NCBI GenBank assembly: GCA_019359245.1
Contig: JAHHHR010000006.1
Coordinates: 62,001-126,000, forward strand
Direction of reading: 5' to 3'
Origin: Nostoc desertorum CM1-VF14
GTDB lineage: Bacteria > Cyanobacteriota > Cyanobacteriia > Cyanobacteriales > Nostocaceae
DNA length: 64,000 bases
Numbering within the stretch: position 1 is the stretch's first letter; the number at the start of each line of letters is the position of its first letter. This document shows positions 19,381 through 28,649 of the stretch, in pieces. The position numbers and the translations under genes were made by a program. A model generated the notes under the pieces. It worked only from the letters and a program-made list of their open reading frames with translations, was not told where the DNA came from and made no database searches.

Positions 19381-19412
19381 GGAACTCCAAAAAATAAATT
19401 ATCCAATTTCTG
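19381..19412. repeat. Short dispersed repeat (copy 1)
   Basis: GGAACTCCAAAAAATAAATT followed by ATCCAATTTCTG occurs here and, with one change, at 60007-60037. Both lie in noncoding DNA near runs of CCTGCC-type sequence. Confidence 0.6.
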
Positions 19413-19529
19413 CCCTCTGCCTCTATACAGCAGTTTGCAGCTAAATGAAGTATAGAACCAAGGATTCACAAATCAAATTATTCTTCTCTCTCCTGCCTCC
19501 TGCCTTCTGCCTTCTGCCTGCTGCTTTCT

Positions 19530-21449
19530 TCAATTGGCAATCGAGAGATAATACTCAAATCGCTCCCGGAGTTGTTCAACCGTCAAATTTTGAGTCCAGT
19601 ACTCCACTAGGGCGTGACCAAATGCCCAGGCGTTGCGATCTGGTGAAGCAGAGTTTTCCCGCAATAGCGGCCAGAGGGATAGCAATTCAAAGTTGAGCGG
19701 GTTAGGATTACCTGTATTTAAGAGCGAGAAAAGTTCATATCCCATTTGGAGTTTGCCAATCACAATCGGCAACTGTTCCACAGGAATTTGCTCTGCCAGC
19801 ATATATGCTAGGGCTGGAGATCCCGTTGAAAAAGTAGAAACAAACTGGAGAACGGGACTTTTGAGCAATGCCGTTAGTCCCTGTGTTGTTGTCATCTGGA
19901 AAGTGTAATGGTCGATGATTTTGGCAGCAGCGACGGTGCGGGCTTCGAGGTTACGTAAAAAGCGGGCGAGACGGAGTTGCTTGGTAGGTGCGATCGCATT
20001 TACTAATCCCAACGATAGCGCCTCCACTCCCCAAGCGATTCGATTTGTTTTACTGTCACCTGTAACCACAGGCACAACTAGATTACAAAAGCTTCCCAGC
20101 AGTTTGGCACGATACTCAGTAGCTTCTCGAATAGCAATTTCTTTGGGGTGATCGCCCCATTCCCAATCATAAGGTGGTTGCCATTCGCGGATGGGACGCA
20201 GACGATCTACTTGAGTGACGATCGCGATCGCAGGTAAATCTGCAACTTCTGCTTTGATGTCTTCCAAAAAGTCTACATCCATTTGTAGGGCAGGATCGAG
20301 GGCAGGGGTGACTAACAGCAGCAAATCTGCGTTGATGGCATAATCAAGCACTAGGTTTCGCAGATCAGCACGGTTGACTTGTTCATAACCAGGTGTGTCC
20401 CAAAGTGTTAGGGTTTCTCCACTTTGAGTTTGCCATTGATAATTTTGAATGCGATCGGTACTGGGCAAAACATCAACGGCTGCTAAATCTGCCTGAAATA
20501 GTGTGTTAATCAGACTACTTTTTCCCGAACCCGTGCGCCCCACTAGCAGAATATTCACGGGTTTTTGCTCAACCTCTTCGGCGGGTTGAGCTTGAGTCAG
20601 GATTTCTCGGAGTGTTTGGGTTTTTGCCTTGGGTAGAGTTGGTGTGGATACTACGGTTGCTGAAACTGGTAATGTGCTACGTCCATAGAGTGCGATCGCC
20701 TGCTGACATAAGTTTCTCAGGGCAGCTTCCCGGAATAACTGACTTAAATTCCCTAACAATTGCTGAGTTGCCTGGTTACTAGAACCCTTGCTGGCTTGTT
20801 TTGCCACCGCCGCCACAGGATTTAAAACCCACTGTGCCCAGTTCCAAGCTTTCCAGAATTTCCGAGCCGATGGCTCCAACTTTTGGTAAACCTCGTATGC
20901 TTGGTATGCTTGTCCAACCGTTAGCTGATTGAGGATAGGGGATAACTTTTGCATCCACCGATCCATATCATCCACGGTTCCTCGAATCAGTCCGTAAGCT
21001 TGGGGGACGTAAATATTCAGTAGCGGATATTGAATTTGAGGATTGTAGATATGAGCGATCGCTACCACCAAATTTTGGCATCGCGTCCAAAAAGTTGCCC
21101 AGTCTTCCCAAATCGGGCGATCGCTTTGTGCTGCTTGCAGAATCTCTTGAAGGGCGGCTTCTGCAAGCTTTGCGACATCACTTCCGACTGGTGGACTTAC
21201 TGTATCCTCTGCTGTCGATTCTAATTCTTCTTGGACTTGGGCTAATACAGCTTCAACTTGGTTAACATCTGGTTGAGTCCATTTCACCAACAGCCAACGC
21301 CAACCAACGAATAGAAGGGTGAATACACCCCAAATCCAATTAATACCCCACGCATGGATTTGTAAACCTGCGGATACCAGTAAGAAAATAATGATAAACG
21401 CGATCGGGATTGCTAAGACTACCCACTGCCACGGTTTTAATCGCACCAT
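19530..21449 (-). CDS. Membrane-anchored GTPase (Era/YcjX-like G domain)
   Basis: A 639-residue protein. Two hydrophobic segments near residues 8-26 and 34-50 anchor it in a membrane. A helical region leads to a G domain with the P-loop GRTGSGKSSLINTL at about residue 305, G3 in LWDTPGYEQV and G4 in TQVDRLRP. The C-terminal 200 residues are alpha-helical with two alanine/leucine-rich stretches, as in Era-like GTPases with DUF697-like tails. Family members act in membrane or ribosome-related processes; this one cannot be assigned. ATG 21449 codes for MVRLKPWQW. About 220 bp separate it from the divergent accessory gene. Confidence 0.75.
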   Translation of the reverse strand: MVRLKPWQWVVLAIPIAFIIIFLLVSAGLQIHAWGINWIWGVFTLLFVGWRWLLVKWTQPDVNQVEAVLAQVQEELESTAEDTVSPPVGSDVAKLAEAALQEILQAAQSDRPIWEDWATFWTRCQNLVVAIAHIYNPQIQYPLLNIYVPQAYGLIRGTVDDMDRWMQKLSPILNQLTVGQAYQAYEVYQKLEPSARKFWKAWNWAQWVLNPVAAVAKQASKGSSNQATQQLLGNLSQLFREAALRNLCQQAIALYGRSTLPVSATVVSTPTLPKAKTQTLREILTQAQPAEEVEQKPVNILLVGRTGSGKSSLINTLFQADLAAVDVLPSTDRIQNYQWQTQSGETLTLWDTPGYEQVNRADLRNLVLDYAINADLLLLVTPALDPALQMDVDFLEDIKAEVADLPAIAIVTQVDRLRPIREWQPPYDWEWGDHPKEIAIREATEYRAKLLGSFCNLVVPVVTGDSKTNRIAWGVEALSLGLVNAIAPTKQLRLARFLRNLEARTVAAAKIIDHYTFQMTTTQGLTALLKSPVLQFVSTFSTGSPALAYMLAEQIPVEQLPIVIGKLQMGYELFSLLNTGNPNPLNFELLSLWPLLRENSASPDRNAWAFGHALVEYWTQNLTVEQLRERFEYYLSIAN

Positions 21450-21667
21450 TGCCCTATACCTGCTTTAATAACCCTTCTTATACAAATAGTAACTATGAAA
21501 GAAAGTTTGCAAAACTAATTGACTACCGATTATGGTATCTGTTGAATTTTCTAATTTTGTGTTCACACTTTTAGGAAACTGATGTTATGACTATGTATAA
21601 ATTACTATTGCCTTTTATTGCATTGTCTTATACATTTTTGTCAAAAATTACTTAAGGGGGAGCTTTC

Positions 21668-22828
21668 ATGGAACGTGAAGATATGCACCGACAACTAGGA
21701 ATTTTAGATGAAAATCCGAAAGAGATAGACCAAGAAGAACAAGAAGAACAAGAATTAGAAGAACAACAAAATTCTGCCGAAAACAGAAGAAGAAAAAATT
21801 CTAAACCAAAACGACCATTCCCTACTTATCTATTAGAGGATGCTATAAAAATTCCTCAAGTAATAAGACAGTTTAATGGTGGTAATGCTTGGAGTCCTGA
21901 TGATATTGTAAAGGCTTTAGAAATGGGCAAAGGTAATAATTTTTATTACTTGACAGCTTCATCTCGTGATTATGGTTTTACTGAGGGTACTAGCAGTACT
22001 CAAAAAATTGCACTTGCGTCTATAGGGAAAAGTATTGTGTATGCAAGATCGGCAGAAGAAGAAAAAAATGGCTACAGCCAAGCATTTTTTAGGATTCCAT
22101 TATTTAAAACAGTACATGAATACTATGATGGACGAACACTTCCACAAATTACATATCTTAAAAATACTTTAATAACTGAATTTAACATTGATGAAGAGTT
22201 TCATGATGACTTTTATAAAGTATACCAAGCTAATTTAAATTTTCTGTCAAAGTTGGAGGAAACTACACCAAATAAATCTTCAAGGATAGAAAGGGTAGAA
22301 ATATCAACGAATAAAGAACACTCTGCTGATGCCTTTATACTTGGAGAGCCGGAAGAAAAAACTACTTTAGTAGCATTTGTGGCAATGCCATTTTCAGAAA
22401 AGACCGCAGAATATCCCGAAAGTTTCTTTGATGAAGTATTAACTCAATTAATTACTCCTGCTGCAATACAAGCAGGTTTTAAAGCTGAAACTGCAAAAAA
22501 GAAAGGAAGTGATGTAATTCAATCAACAATTATAAATGACTTGAGTAAGGCTGATCTGGTGATTGTAGATTTAACTGAACATAATCCCAATGTTTTGTTT
22601 GAGCTTGGTTGGAGGATGGCTTTAGATAAACCTATTGCACTGATTAGAGCATTAGGTACAAAACCAATATTTGATGTAGATCATATGCTTAGAGTTTACG
22701 ACTATAATCCAAGGCTATGGAGATCAAGTTTAGAAAAAGATATTCCCGCCTTAGCAGATCATATTAAGGCATCATGGGATAATAGAGATAGTGATAATTC
22801 ATACGCAAAAATACTGAGAGACAAATAA
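21668..22828 (+). CDS. TIR/nucleoside 2-deoxyribosyltransferase-like protein with charged N-terminal extension
   Basis: A 386-residue protein with a strong GGGGGAG site six bases before ATG 21668. Residues 15-55 are acidic and glutamine-rich, then basic. Residues 55-200 form an unassigned domain (YLLEDAIKIPQVIRQFNGGN to YYDGRTLPQITYLKNTL), possibly a winged-helix module. The C-terminal domain (about 235-386) has VAFVAMPFSEK, ADLVIVDLTEHNPNVLFELGW and a late FDVDHMLRVYDY: the Rossmann-like pattern shared by deoxyribosyltransferases and TIR-type NAD hydrolases, with Glu312 as the likely catalytic residue. Base composition is more AT-rich than its neighbours. A nucleotide-degrading defence effector is possible but inferred. 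Confidence 0.65.
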   Translation: MEREDMHRQLGILDENPKEIDQEEQEEQELEEQQNSAENRRRKNSKPKRPFPTYLLEDAIKIPQVIRQFNGGNAWSPDDIVKALEMGKGNNFYYLTASSRDYGFTEGTSSTQKIALASIGKSIVYARSAEEEKNGYSQAFFRIPLFKTVHEYYDGRTLPQITYLKNTLITEFNIDEEFHDDFYKVYQANLNFLSKLEETTPNKSSRIERVEISTNKEHSADAFILGEPEEKTTLVAFVAMPFSEKTAEYPESFFDEVLTQLITPAAIQAGFKAETAKKKGSDVIQSTIINDLSKADLVIVDLTEHNPNVLFELGWRMALDKPIALIRALGTKPIFDVDHMLRVYDYNPRLWRSSLEKDIPALADHIKASWDNRDSDNSYAKILRDK

Positions 22829-23080
22829 TATTTTAAACTACAATCTAGTAATCTTGGTATAGTCATTGTCAAAACTCAGTAGAAAGTAAATTAATTCGCT
22901 TAAAGTCCCCTTTACCTAGAATAAATCAACAATTGGATTCCTATTTAAAGAATATTTAGATTGGGTAATCAAGCAATTGTCTTCGATACATTCAGCGATC
23001 GCAAGCAAGAATAAAAATAGCGATCGCCTATCAGAGTTAAAATACTAATAATGCTACACTTTCCTAGCATTTAAGGAGTA

Positions 23081-23284
23081 ATGGCTGTGGCTTCCATCAC
23101 GCTCGACATTTCCGATGAACAATTGCAAAAGCTGCAATCATTAGCACAAGAGAGTGGTATTTCACTTGAAGATTTGTTACGTGCCAGGATAGAAGACTGG
23201 CTCAGTCACCCAACGAGCGATTTTGCTCAAGCAGCCAACTATGTGCTGAAGAAAAATGCCGAATTGTACCGACGTTTAGCATGA
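23081..23284 (+). CDS. Antitoxin of a Doc-type toxin-antitoxin pair
   Basis: A 67-residue protein with a beta strand-helix-helix N-terminus (SITLDISDEQLQKLQSLAQE), like a ribbon-helix-helix DNA-binding domain, and a C-terminal helix (VLKKNAELYRRLA) placed to bind and neutralise the toxin. The AAGGAG site is only two bases before the ATG at 23081 but eight before a GTG at 23087, so translation may start two codons later. It overlaps the toxin gene by ATGA, indicating translational coupling. Autoregulation of the operon is expected from the family. Confidence 0.75.
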   Translation: MAVASITLDISDEQLQKLQSLAQESGISLEDLLRARIEDWLSHPTSDFAQAANYVLKKNAELYRRLA

Positions 23285-23667
23285 TACGTTACCTAACGGT
23301 GGTGGAAGTCCTAAATCTGCATCGTCAGGTTATAGAGGAGTCTGGAGGCGCATTAGGTATACGCAATTTGGGTAGCTTAGAGCCTGCTGTAGCGCAACCG
23401 AAGATGACTTTTGGTGGAAAAGACTTATATCCCACAATTATTGAAAAGGCTTCAGCATTGGGCTTCTCTTTGATCAAAAATCATCCTTTCTTTGATGGTA
23501 ATAAGCGTACTAGTCACGCAGCTATGGAAACATTCCTTGTTTTAAATGGGATGGAAATCGATGCTTTGATCCAAGAACAGGAGCGTGTTGTCCTGCTGTT
23601 AGCGGCTGGTGATTTAGGGCGCGAAGAATTTACAGAGTGGCTCAGGCTAAACCTTAGAACAATTTAA
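23281..23667 (+). CDS. doc: Death-on-curing (Doc/Fic) toxin
   Basis: A 128-residue Fic-fold protein with the Doc motif HPFFDGNKRT (His68, Asp72, Asn74, Lys75, Arg76). Classical P1 Doc phosphorylates EF-Tu, halting translation, rather than AMPylating; the target here is unproven. The N-terminus MIRYLTVVEVLNLHRQVIEE and the block IRNLGSLEPAVAQPKMTFGG are typical of the chromosomal Doc family. It starts inside the stop of the antitoxin gene. It lies 250 bp after the TIR-like gene in the same orientation, forming a small accessory island. Confidence 0.9.
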   Translation: MIRYLTVVEVLNLHRQVIEESGGALGIRNLGSLEPAVAQPKMTFGGKDLYPTIIEKASALGFSLIKNHPFFDGNKRTSHAAMETFLVLNGMEIDALIQEQERVVLLLAAGDLGREEFTEWLRLNLRTI

Positions 23668-23713
23668 ACATTTTAAAGACAAGCCGAACTGGCAAAAGTT
23701 CGGCTGAGTTTAA

Positions 23714-24088
23714 TCAATCGTCTATACGCAGTAGCTTGCGGTAAAACGGTTGTGAAAAATCGGTCGCACGATGACGTTTATAATTATCCATAAGTTCAAT
23801 TAAAAAATTAATAAACTCAAAACTAGCCATCATCAGTTCATAACTCAAGTCAGCGTTGCCATCAAACTGGATTCGGCAACGAGTTAAGTCTGAGGGTAAA
23901 GTAGCAACATTCCAGGAGGCGACAAAGGGAACATGTTCGCTGCCCTCTATCTTCCGGTGTCCCTCCAAGACCCCTTTTTGATAGAGACTGATGGCATAAG
24001 GTAAGAAATTACGCTTAGTGCCCTGAATGTAAGGTAAGTAAACACTGGCTTGCTGTTGAGTGGCAGGCTGGAGTTGGTCAATAGACAT
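23714..24088 (-). CDS. ebsA: EbsA-like protein (type IV pilus biogenesis, cyanobacterial)
   Basis: A 124-residue soluble protein starting MSIDQLQPATQQQASVYLPY and containing GTKRNFLPYAISLYQKGVLE and FVASWNVATLPSDLTRCRI. From memory this matches the small cyanobacterial family named EbsA after the Synechococcus elongatus protein needed for type IV pilus assembly and biofilm self-suppression; the match cannot be checked here. No membrane segment. The toxin gene converges on it with a gap of 46 bp, which marks the right border of the accessory island. Confidence 0.6.
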   Translation of the reverse strand: MSIDQLQPATQQQASVYLPYIQGTKRNFLPYAISLYQKGVLEGHRKIEGSEHVPFVASWNVATLPSDLTRCRIQFDGNADLSYELMMASFEFINFLIELMDNYKRHRATDFSQPFYRKLLRIDD

Positions 24089-24726
24089 TATTAAATATTC
24101 CTTAAGTTAGTTGGCAACTGGGGATCTTATTGGATGTTAGTAGTATTCCCAAAAGATGTGTCTAAAGCACATAGTGGGGAGTGGGGAATAGGGCATGGGG
24201 CATAGGGAATGGGGAGCAGAGGAGTGGAGTTCAAAGGCTCATCCTTATGCCCAATGCCCAATGTCTCAAAAATGAAGTTACTGCAAAGAAATATTAAAAT
24301 TTCGGTTAGAATAAGGCTGCATTAACTTTTATCAAAGCTGGGCGCAATAACATAAAAAATCCCCAATGTAAAGTTATGGATGTTATTATTGCTGTTTCTC
24401 CCAAAAACTAGCTGCTGCTACCTTGCTATTACTTTGCCCAAACTGGAGTTCTCATTAGAGAAAGCGCCATTTTACAAGCTTCCTGCCCAAGTGGCTATCA
24501 AAGGAATCAAGCCTCTGTACTAAGAGTAGCAAACGTGGTTAATTCGAGGTAATTACCCAGAGTGGCGGTGACAAAAAAGTTAGTCCCAGCGGCTTTTAGT
24601 TTAGGGATAGCGGGTATTGCAGTTTGCCCATTCCGATTAATATCGGGAAAAGTAGCTTAGGGATATTTGTCCGTAAAATTACTAACTGTAGACAAATAGT
24701 GGTCTTTGAATCAAGCAACCTAACCT
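24089..24726. other. Intergenic region upstream of the glycosyltransferase
   Basis: About 640 bp between divergent genes. Positions 24175-24270 are G-rich simple sequence (GGGCATGGGGCATAGGG type). A 30-codon frame from GTG 24568 to 24660 (MTKKLVPAAFSLGIAGIAVC) looks hydrophobic and coding-like but has no ribosome-binding site at a proper distance; I leave it as a weak candidate small peptide. Promoters for both flanking genes should lie here. Confidence 0.4.
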
Positions 24727-26133
24727 ATGCCAGCGAATTCCTGGCCCGAAGAAGATTCTTGTCAAGAGCTTGATCCGTTCAACTCCTTGTTGTCTGACCT
24801 ATCAGTAGATGAGGAGTCAGTGCTAGAGACAGATCCTGTGTCTCTAACACCCAGGTTTCAAGGTCGTAGACGCAAAGCGGCTCTAGTCTTGACTGTTGTC
24901 TGGAGTGGCACGATCGCTCTACATTTAGTTTCTTGGGCTTCCATATTTATTCTAGGACTGACCACCATTTTAGGATTTCATGCCTTGGTGGTAGTGTTTA
25001 CTAAATCCCGTCGCTATCCAAAAGAAATAAAGGGAGATTTGCCTTCTGTATCTGTGTTAGTGGCTGCGAAAAATGAAGAAGCAGTAATTGCTAAATTAGT
25101 CAAAAATCTTTGTAATCTGGAATATCCAGGTGGGCAGTACGAAGTATGGATTATTGACGATCACAGCAGTGATAGCACGCCAAATTTATTAGCAGAACTA
25201 GAACAGAAACACGATCAACTGAAAGTACTAAGGCGTTCAGCAGAAGCTAGTGGTGGTAAATCGGGGGCGTTGAATCAGGTATTGCCTCTGACAAAGGGCG
25301 ATATTATAGCAGTATTTGATGCTGATGCCCAAGTAACACCAGATTTGCTGCAACAGGTAATACCTTTATTTCAAAGAGAAAAGGTGGGGGCGGTGCAGGT
25401 GCGAAAAGCGATCGCCAACGCTAAAACAAACTTTTGGACTAAGGGTCAAATGGCCGAAATGGCACTTGATACTTGGTTTCAGCAACAGCGAACTGCCCTT
25501 GGTGGCATTGGCGAACTGCGCGGCAATGGTCAATTTGTCCGGCGTTCAGCCTTGGAAAGCTGTGGTGGCTGGAATGAAGAAACCATTACCGATGATTTGG
25601 ATTTGACAATCCGCTTACATTTGGATAACTGGGATATTGAGTGTGTTTTCCATCCAGCAGTGCAAGAAGAAGGAGTCACAAGTGCGATCGCACTCTGGCA
25701 TCAGCGCAACCGTTGGGCAGAAGGCGGTTATCAACGCTATCTCGATTATTGGGATTTAATTCTCAAAAACCGGATGGGAACGCGTAAAAGCTGGGATTTG
25801 CTGATTTTTATGCTGATTATGTATATCTTACCCACAGCAGCAGTCCCAGATTTATTAATGGCGATCGCTCGTCATCGTCCACCAATATTAAGTCCCATCA
25901 CAGGCTTGTCCATTTCTATGTCGATGGTAGGGATGTTTACAGGTTTAAGGCGCATACGTCAAGATCCGAAATTCCCACTTTCTACATATTTTCTGATGCT
26001 GATGCAAACCCTGCGTGGCAGTTTATATATGTTGCACTGGTTAGTCGTCATGAGCAGTACTACTGCCCGGATGTCGGTAAGACCAAAGCGCCTAAAATGG
26101 GTGAAAACTTTGCATACGGGGAATGGAGAATAG
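24727..26133 (+). CDS. Membrane-bound family 2 glycosyltransferase (cellulose synthase-like)
   Basis: A 468-residue processive-type GT2. Two N-terminal membrane segments (about 52-90) precede the catalytic domain: VSVLVAAKNEE, the Asp of IIDDHSSDST, the metal-binding FDADAQVTPDLL, the acceptor-site TDDLDLTIRL and the QRNRW motif (HQRNRWAEGGYQRY). Three or four C-terminal membrane helices follow (LLIFMLIMYILP onward). The D, D, D, Q(R)xxRW set is what processive polysaccharide synthases have; the sugar made is unknown. ATG 24727, no strong ribosome-binding site. Convergent with dnaX across a shared terminator. Confidence 0.9.
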   Translation: MPANSWPEEDSCQELDPFNSLLSDLSVDEESVLETDPVSLTPRFQGRRRKAALVLTVVWSGTIALHLVSWASIFILGLTTILGFHALVVVFTKSRRYPKEIKGDLPSVSVLVAAKNEEAVIAKLVKNLCNLEYPGGQYEVWIIDDHSSDSTPNLLAELEQKHDQLKVLRRSAEASGGKSGALNQVLPLTKGDIIAVFDADAQVTPDLLQQVIPLFQREKVGAVQVRKAIANAKTNFWTKGQMAEMALDTWFQQQRTALGGIGELRGNGQFVRRSALESCGGWNEETITDDLDLTIRLHLDNWDIECVFHPAVQEEGVTSAIALWHQRNRWAEGGYQRYLDYWDLILKNRMGTRKSWDLLIFMLIMYILPTAAVPDLLMAIARHRPPILSPITGLSISMSMVGMFTGLRRIRQDPKFPLSTYFLMLMQTLRGSLYMLHWLVVMSSTTARMSVRPKRLKWVKTLHTGNGE

Positions 26134-26143
26134 CCCCTTTGGG

Positions 26144-26173
26144 GAATTAAAAATTAAAAATTAAAAATTAAAA
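26144..26173. repeat. Heptanucleotide tandem repeat (TTAAAAA)
   Basis: AATTAAAAATTAAAAATTAA continues for four units of 7 bp, directly before the terminator hairpin. Similar arrays occur at about 46602-46675. This is the short tandem repeat class well known in Nostocales. Confidence 0.8.
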
Positions 26174-26205
26174 ATGCAAAATTATTTTTGGTAATTTTGC
26201 ATTTT
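26171..26205. terminator. Bidirectional terminator between the glycosyltransferase and dnaX
   Basis: AAAATGCAAAATTA, loop, TAATTTTGCATTTT with T runs on both strands (TTTTTTT at 26202-26208). It serves two convergent genes. Confidence 0.85.
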
Positions 26206-26206
26206 T

Positions 26207-28267
26207 TTATTCATCATCAACTTCTGCTTCCTCTACCCATTCAGGTGTAGTCATGGAGTCGGAGACTTCTGGGAAATCATCTGCAAAACGGATAATTTGT
26301 CCGTTGAAAAATTCTGCTAGACGTTGAGCTGCGATCGCTACTTCGTCAGGTTCCCAATCAGGTACGGGTGTTCGCTGTGGCGGCACAGATGAAGTTTGCA
26401 CCGCATGAACATTCGCCCCATTTCCATTTACACCATTTCTATTTGCCCCATTTCCGTTACTTGCTGCTGAATCGGTTTTTAATGGTGCTGGTGGTGGAGT
26501 TGCTGGCTGTGGTACTGGTGCTGGAGGCGAAATTTGCTGGTTGTAACTGGGAGTTGGTGGCTGCTGAGGGCGAGTAGAATCTTTTGGGGGAGAATTTTTT
26601 TTGGCTGAGGTAGAGTTTGAAGAAATTCCTTTTTCTATATTTATCTCGATTTCACGCTGGAAAGTCTGCTGGAAAGCTGCCGTAATCATCGGTAGATAAG
26701 ATTTTCCCTTGTCATACCATGCCTGTTTGATAGCAATTCGAGCCACAACACCATCGAACTCGATGAGTTGGCTCATTTGACGCAGCATTTCTTGCCTTGA
26801 TTTTGGCTGGAGGTTAGCAAGCACCTGTTGCCAAACTTGAGTTAAGTCGTATTGTGCTTCCTCAACAACTTCTGAAGTTACTGGTTCAACGTTAGTAGGT
26901 GATATAGGTACAGATTCTGGTTCTGGGATTGGTGGTGGAACTGAGTTAGCAGCAGAATTGTGATTTGTTTGTCGTTCAACTGGAGAAGATGAAGGAACGG
27001 GCTGATTTTGGGCAACCGCTACACGATCGTTTGCAGAATTGTGATTTGTTTGCGGTTCAGCTACAGGTAAAGAAGAGACTGCATGATTTTGAGCAACTGC
27101 TGGAGAATAGCTTGGAGATACAACAGGTATGTTGACTCGCTGCGTAATACTTGGGGTTTGTGGTTGAATATTCGTCGTCGCACTAGGTAACAATCCTAGT
27201 AGTGTTACTTCCAACCACAAACGCGGCTGGGTGCTATTTTTAATTTGCACTTCCGCTTTTCGAAGGTGTTCCTGTCCTACCAAAATCACGCTCATATCGA
27301 AGTATTGAGCAAACTCAACTAGCGCTGTCCAGGTTTGTTGAGTACAAGCAACCAAATCATGACGATTAGGGGCGGTTTTAGCAATGAGTAAATCGCGGTA
27401 GAAGGCGGCAAGATTTTGCAGAAGAGTTAGGGGTTCTCGACCACGATCTAGAATTTTGTTGGTACAGTCTAGAACAGCTTCGGGTTTATCTTGAGCGATC
27501 GCATTTAGAAGCCCCAACAAGTCCTGTTCGCTTACTGTCCCCACCAAATCCCAAACTCTATCCGGTGTCACTTCACCCGCTAATAAACCCAATTGATCGA
27601 GTAGACTTTCGGCATCTCGTAACCCTCCCTGAGCAAGTTGAGCTACTAGGGTTACAGCGTCGGGTGAAATATGAATATTTTCAAAAGATGCGATCGCACT
27701 TAAATGCTTAACCATCGCCTCTAATTGAATGCGTCTAAAATCAAACCTTTGACAGCGCGAAATAATCGTTGGTAACACCCGTTGCGGGTCTGTTGTCGCT
27801 AATACAAAAACTACGTGTCTAGGTGGTTCTTCTAGGGTTTTAAGTAACGCGTTGAATGCCTGGGTACTGAGCATGTGGCATTCATCAATAACATAAACTT
27901 TGTAGCGACACTGTACAGGAGCAAACTGAGCTTTTTCAATTAGCTCGCGGATATTATCGACACCAGTATTACTAGCAGCGTCGATTTCAATTACATCTAA
28001 AGCGTAGCCCTTGGTGATCCCCTGACAAACTTCACACACACCGCAGGGTTCAGCAGTAGGCTTGTCACTTTTGAGACAATTAAGGGATTTGGCCAAAATC
28101 CGGGCACTAGAAGTTTTCCCCGTACCTCTGGGCCCAGTGAATAAATAGGCGGGGGCAATTTTGGATGTGCCGATCGCGTTCGTGAGGGTGGTAGCGATCG
28201 CCTCTTGGCCCACCAGTTCAGCAAAACTTTTGGGGCGATATTTGTGGTGCAGGGGTTCGTAAGACAT
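26207..28267 (-). CDS. dnaX: DNA polymerase III subunit gamma/tau (clamp loader)
   Basis: 686 residues from ATG 28267, giving MSYEPLHHKYRPKSFAELVG, the standard DnaX start; a TTG nine codons upstream is less likely. The AAA+ ATPase has Walker A (GPRGTGKTSSARIL), the four-cysteine zinc module (CLKSDKPTAEPCGVCEVC), Walker B (VIDECHM) and the arginine-finger SRC box (IISRCQRF). Domain III follows. Residues about 375-470 and 550-640 are low-complexity proline, asparagine and glutamine linkers, then a tau-like C-terminus. It loads the sliding clamp at the replication fork. Some cyanobacterial dnaX genes contain inteins; this one does not. Confidence 0.97.
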   Translation of the reverse strand: MSYEPLHHKYRPKSFAELVGQEAIATTLTNAIGTSKIAPAYLFTGPRGTGKTSSARILAKSLNCLKSDKPTAEPCGVCEVCQGITKGYALDVIEIDAASNTGVDNIRELIEKAQFAPVQCRYKVYVIDECHMLSTQAFNALLKTLEEPPRHVVFVLATTDPQRVLPTIISRCQRFDFRRIQLEAMVKHLSAIASFENIHISPDAVTLVAQLAQGGLRDAESLLDQLGLLAGEVTPDRVWDLVGTVSEQDLLGLLNAIAQDKPEAVLDCTNKILDRGREPLTLLQNLAAFYRDLLIAKTAPNRHDLVACTQQTWTALVEFAQYFDMSVILVGQEHLRKAEVQIKNSTQPRLWLEVTLLGLLPSATTNIQPQTPSITQRVNIPVVSPSYSPAVAQNHAVSSLPVAEPQTNHNSANDRVAVAQNQPVPSSSPVERQTNHNSAANSVPPPIPEPESVPISPTNVEPVTSEVVEEAQYDLTQVWQQVLANLQPKSRQEMLRQMSQLIEFDGVVARIAIKQAWYDKGKSYLPMITAAFQQTFQREIEINIEKGISSNSTSAKKNSPPKDSTRPQQPPTPSYNQQISPPAPVPQPATPPPAPLKTDSAASNGNGANRNGVNGNGANVHAVQTSSVPPQRTPVPDWEPDEVAIAAQRLAEFFNGQIIRFADDFPEVSDSMTTPEWVEEAEVDDE

Positions 28268-28649
28268 GGAAAAATAGACTTCAATGCCTTTCAAAGTTAA
28301 TTACTAGCACCGAGTCGAGTTTGGGATTCAATTATTTTAAACTCTCGTACCTGCTTTGTTTATCGATGCCGTCATACTGCTTACACTCAACTAATGCTGT
28401 TAATTTCGGCACTCAGGAGAGCAAGCAAGTAGATCATATTTTTTACTATGATTTCAACATCAATATATCGGAATTATAGCATAGCATTTAGTACATTTGT
28501 TCTACTAAGAAGGTAGGGAGATGAGGAAGCAGGGGAAGTTGTTTTTGAGCGGGGGAGAATAACTCTTGACTAATGACTATACATTTTATTGAATGAACTA
28601 GCGCCATAGGCCAGTGCGATCGCTACAATTTTAAGATAAGCAAAACTCG
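28268..28649. other. Intergenic region upstream of the paired module genes
   Basis: About 380 bp between dnaX and the divergent gene at 28650; nothing beyond simple G-rich sequence near 28510-28560 and one HIP1-like site (28617) is seen. Confidence 0.4.

Noticed and set aside
24568..24660. Hydrophobic 30-codon frame from GTG
   Set aside because: Short, without a correctly spaced ribosome-binding site; noted only as a weak candidate in the gap entry.
26207..28267. Intein inside dnaX
   Set aside because: The P-loop and neighbouring AAA+ motifs are continuous with normal spacing.
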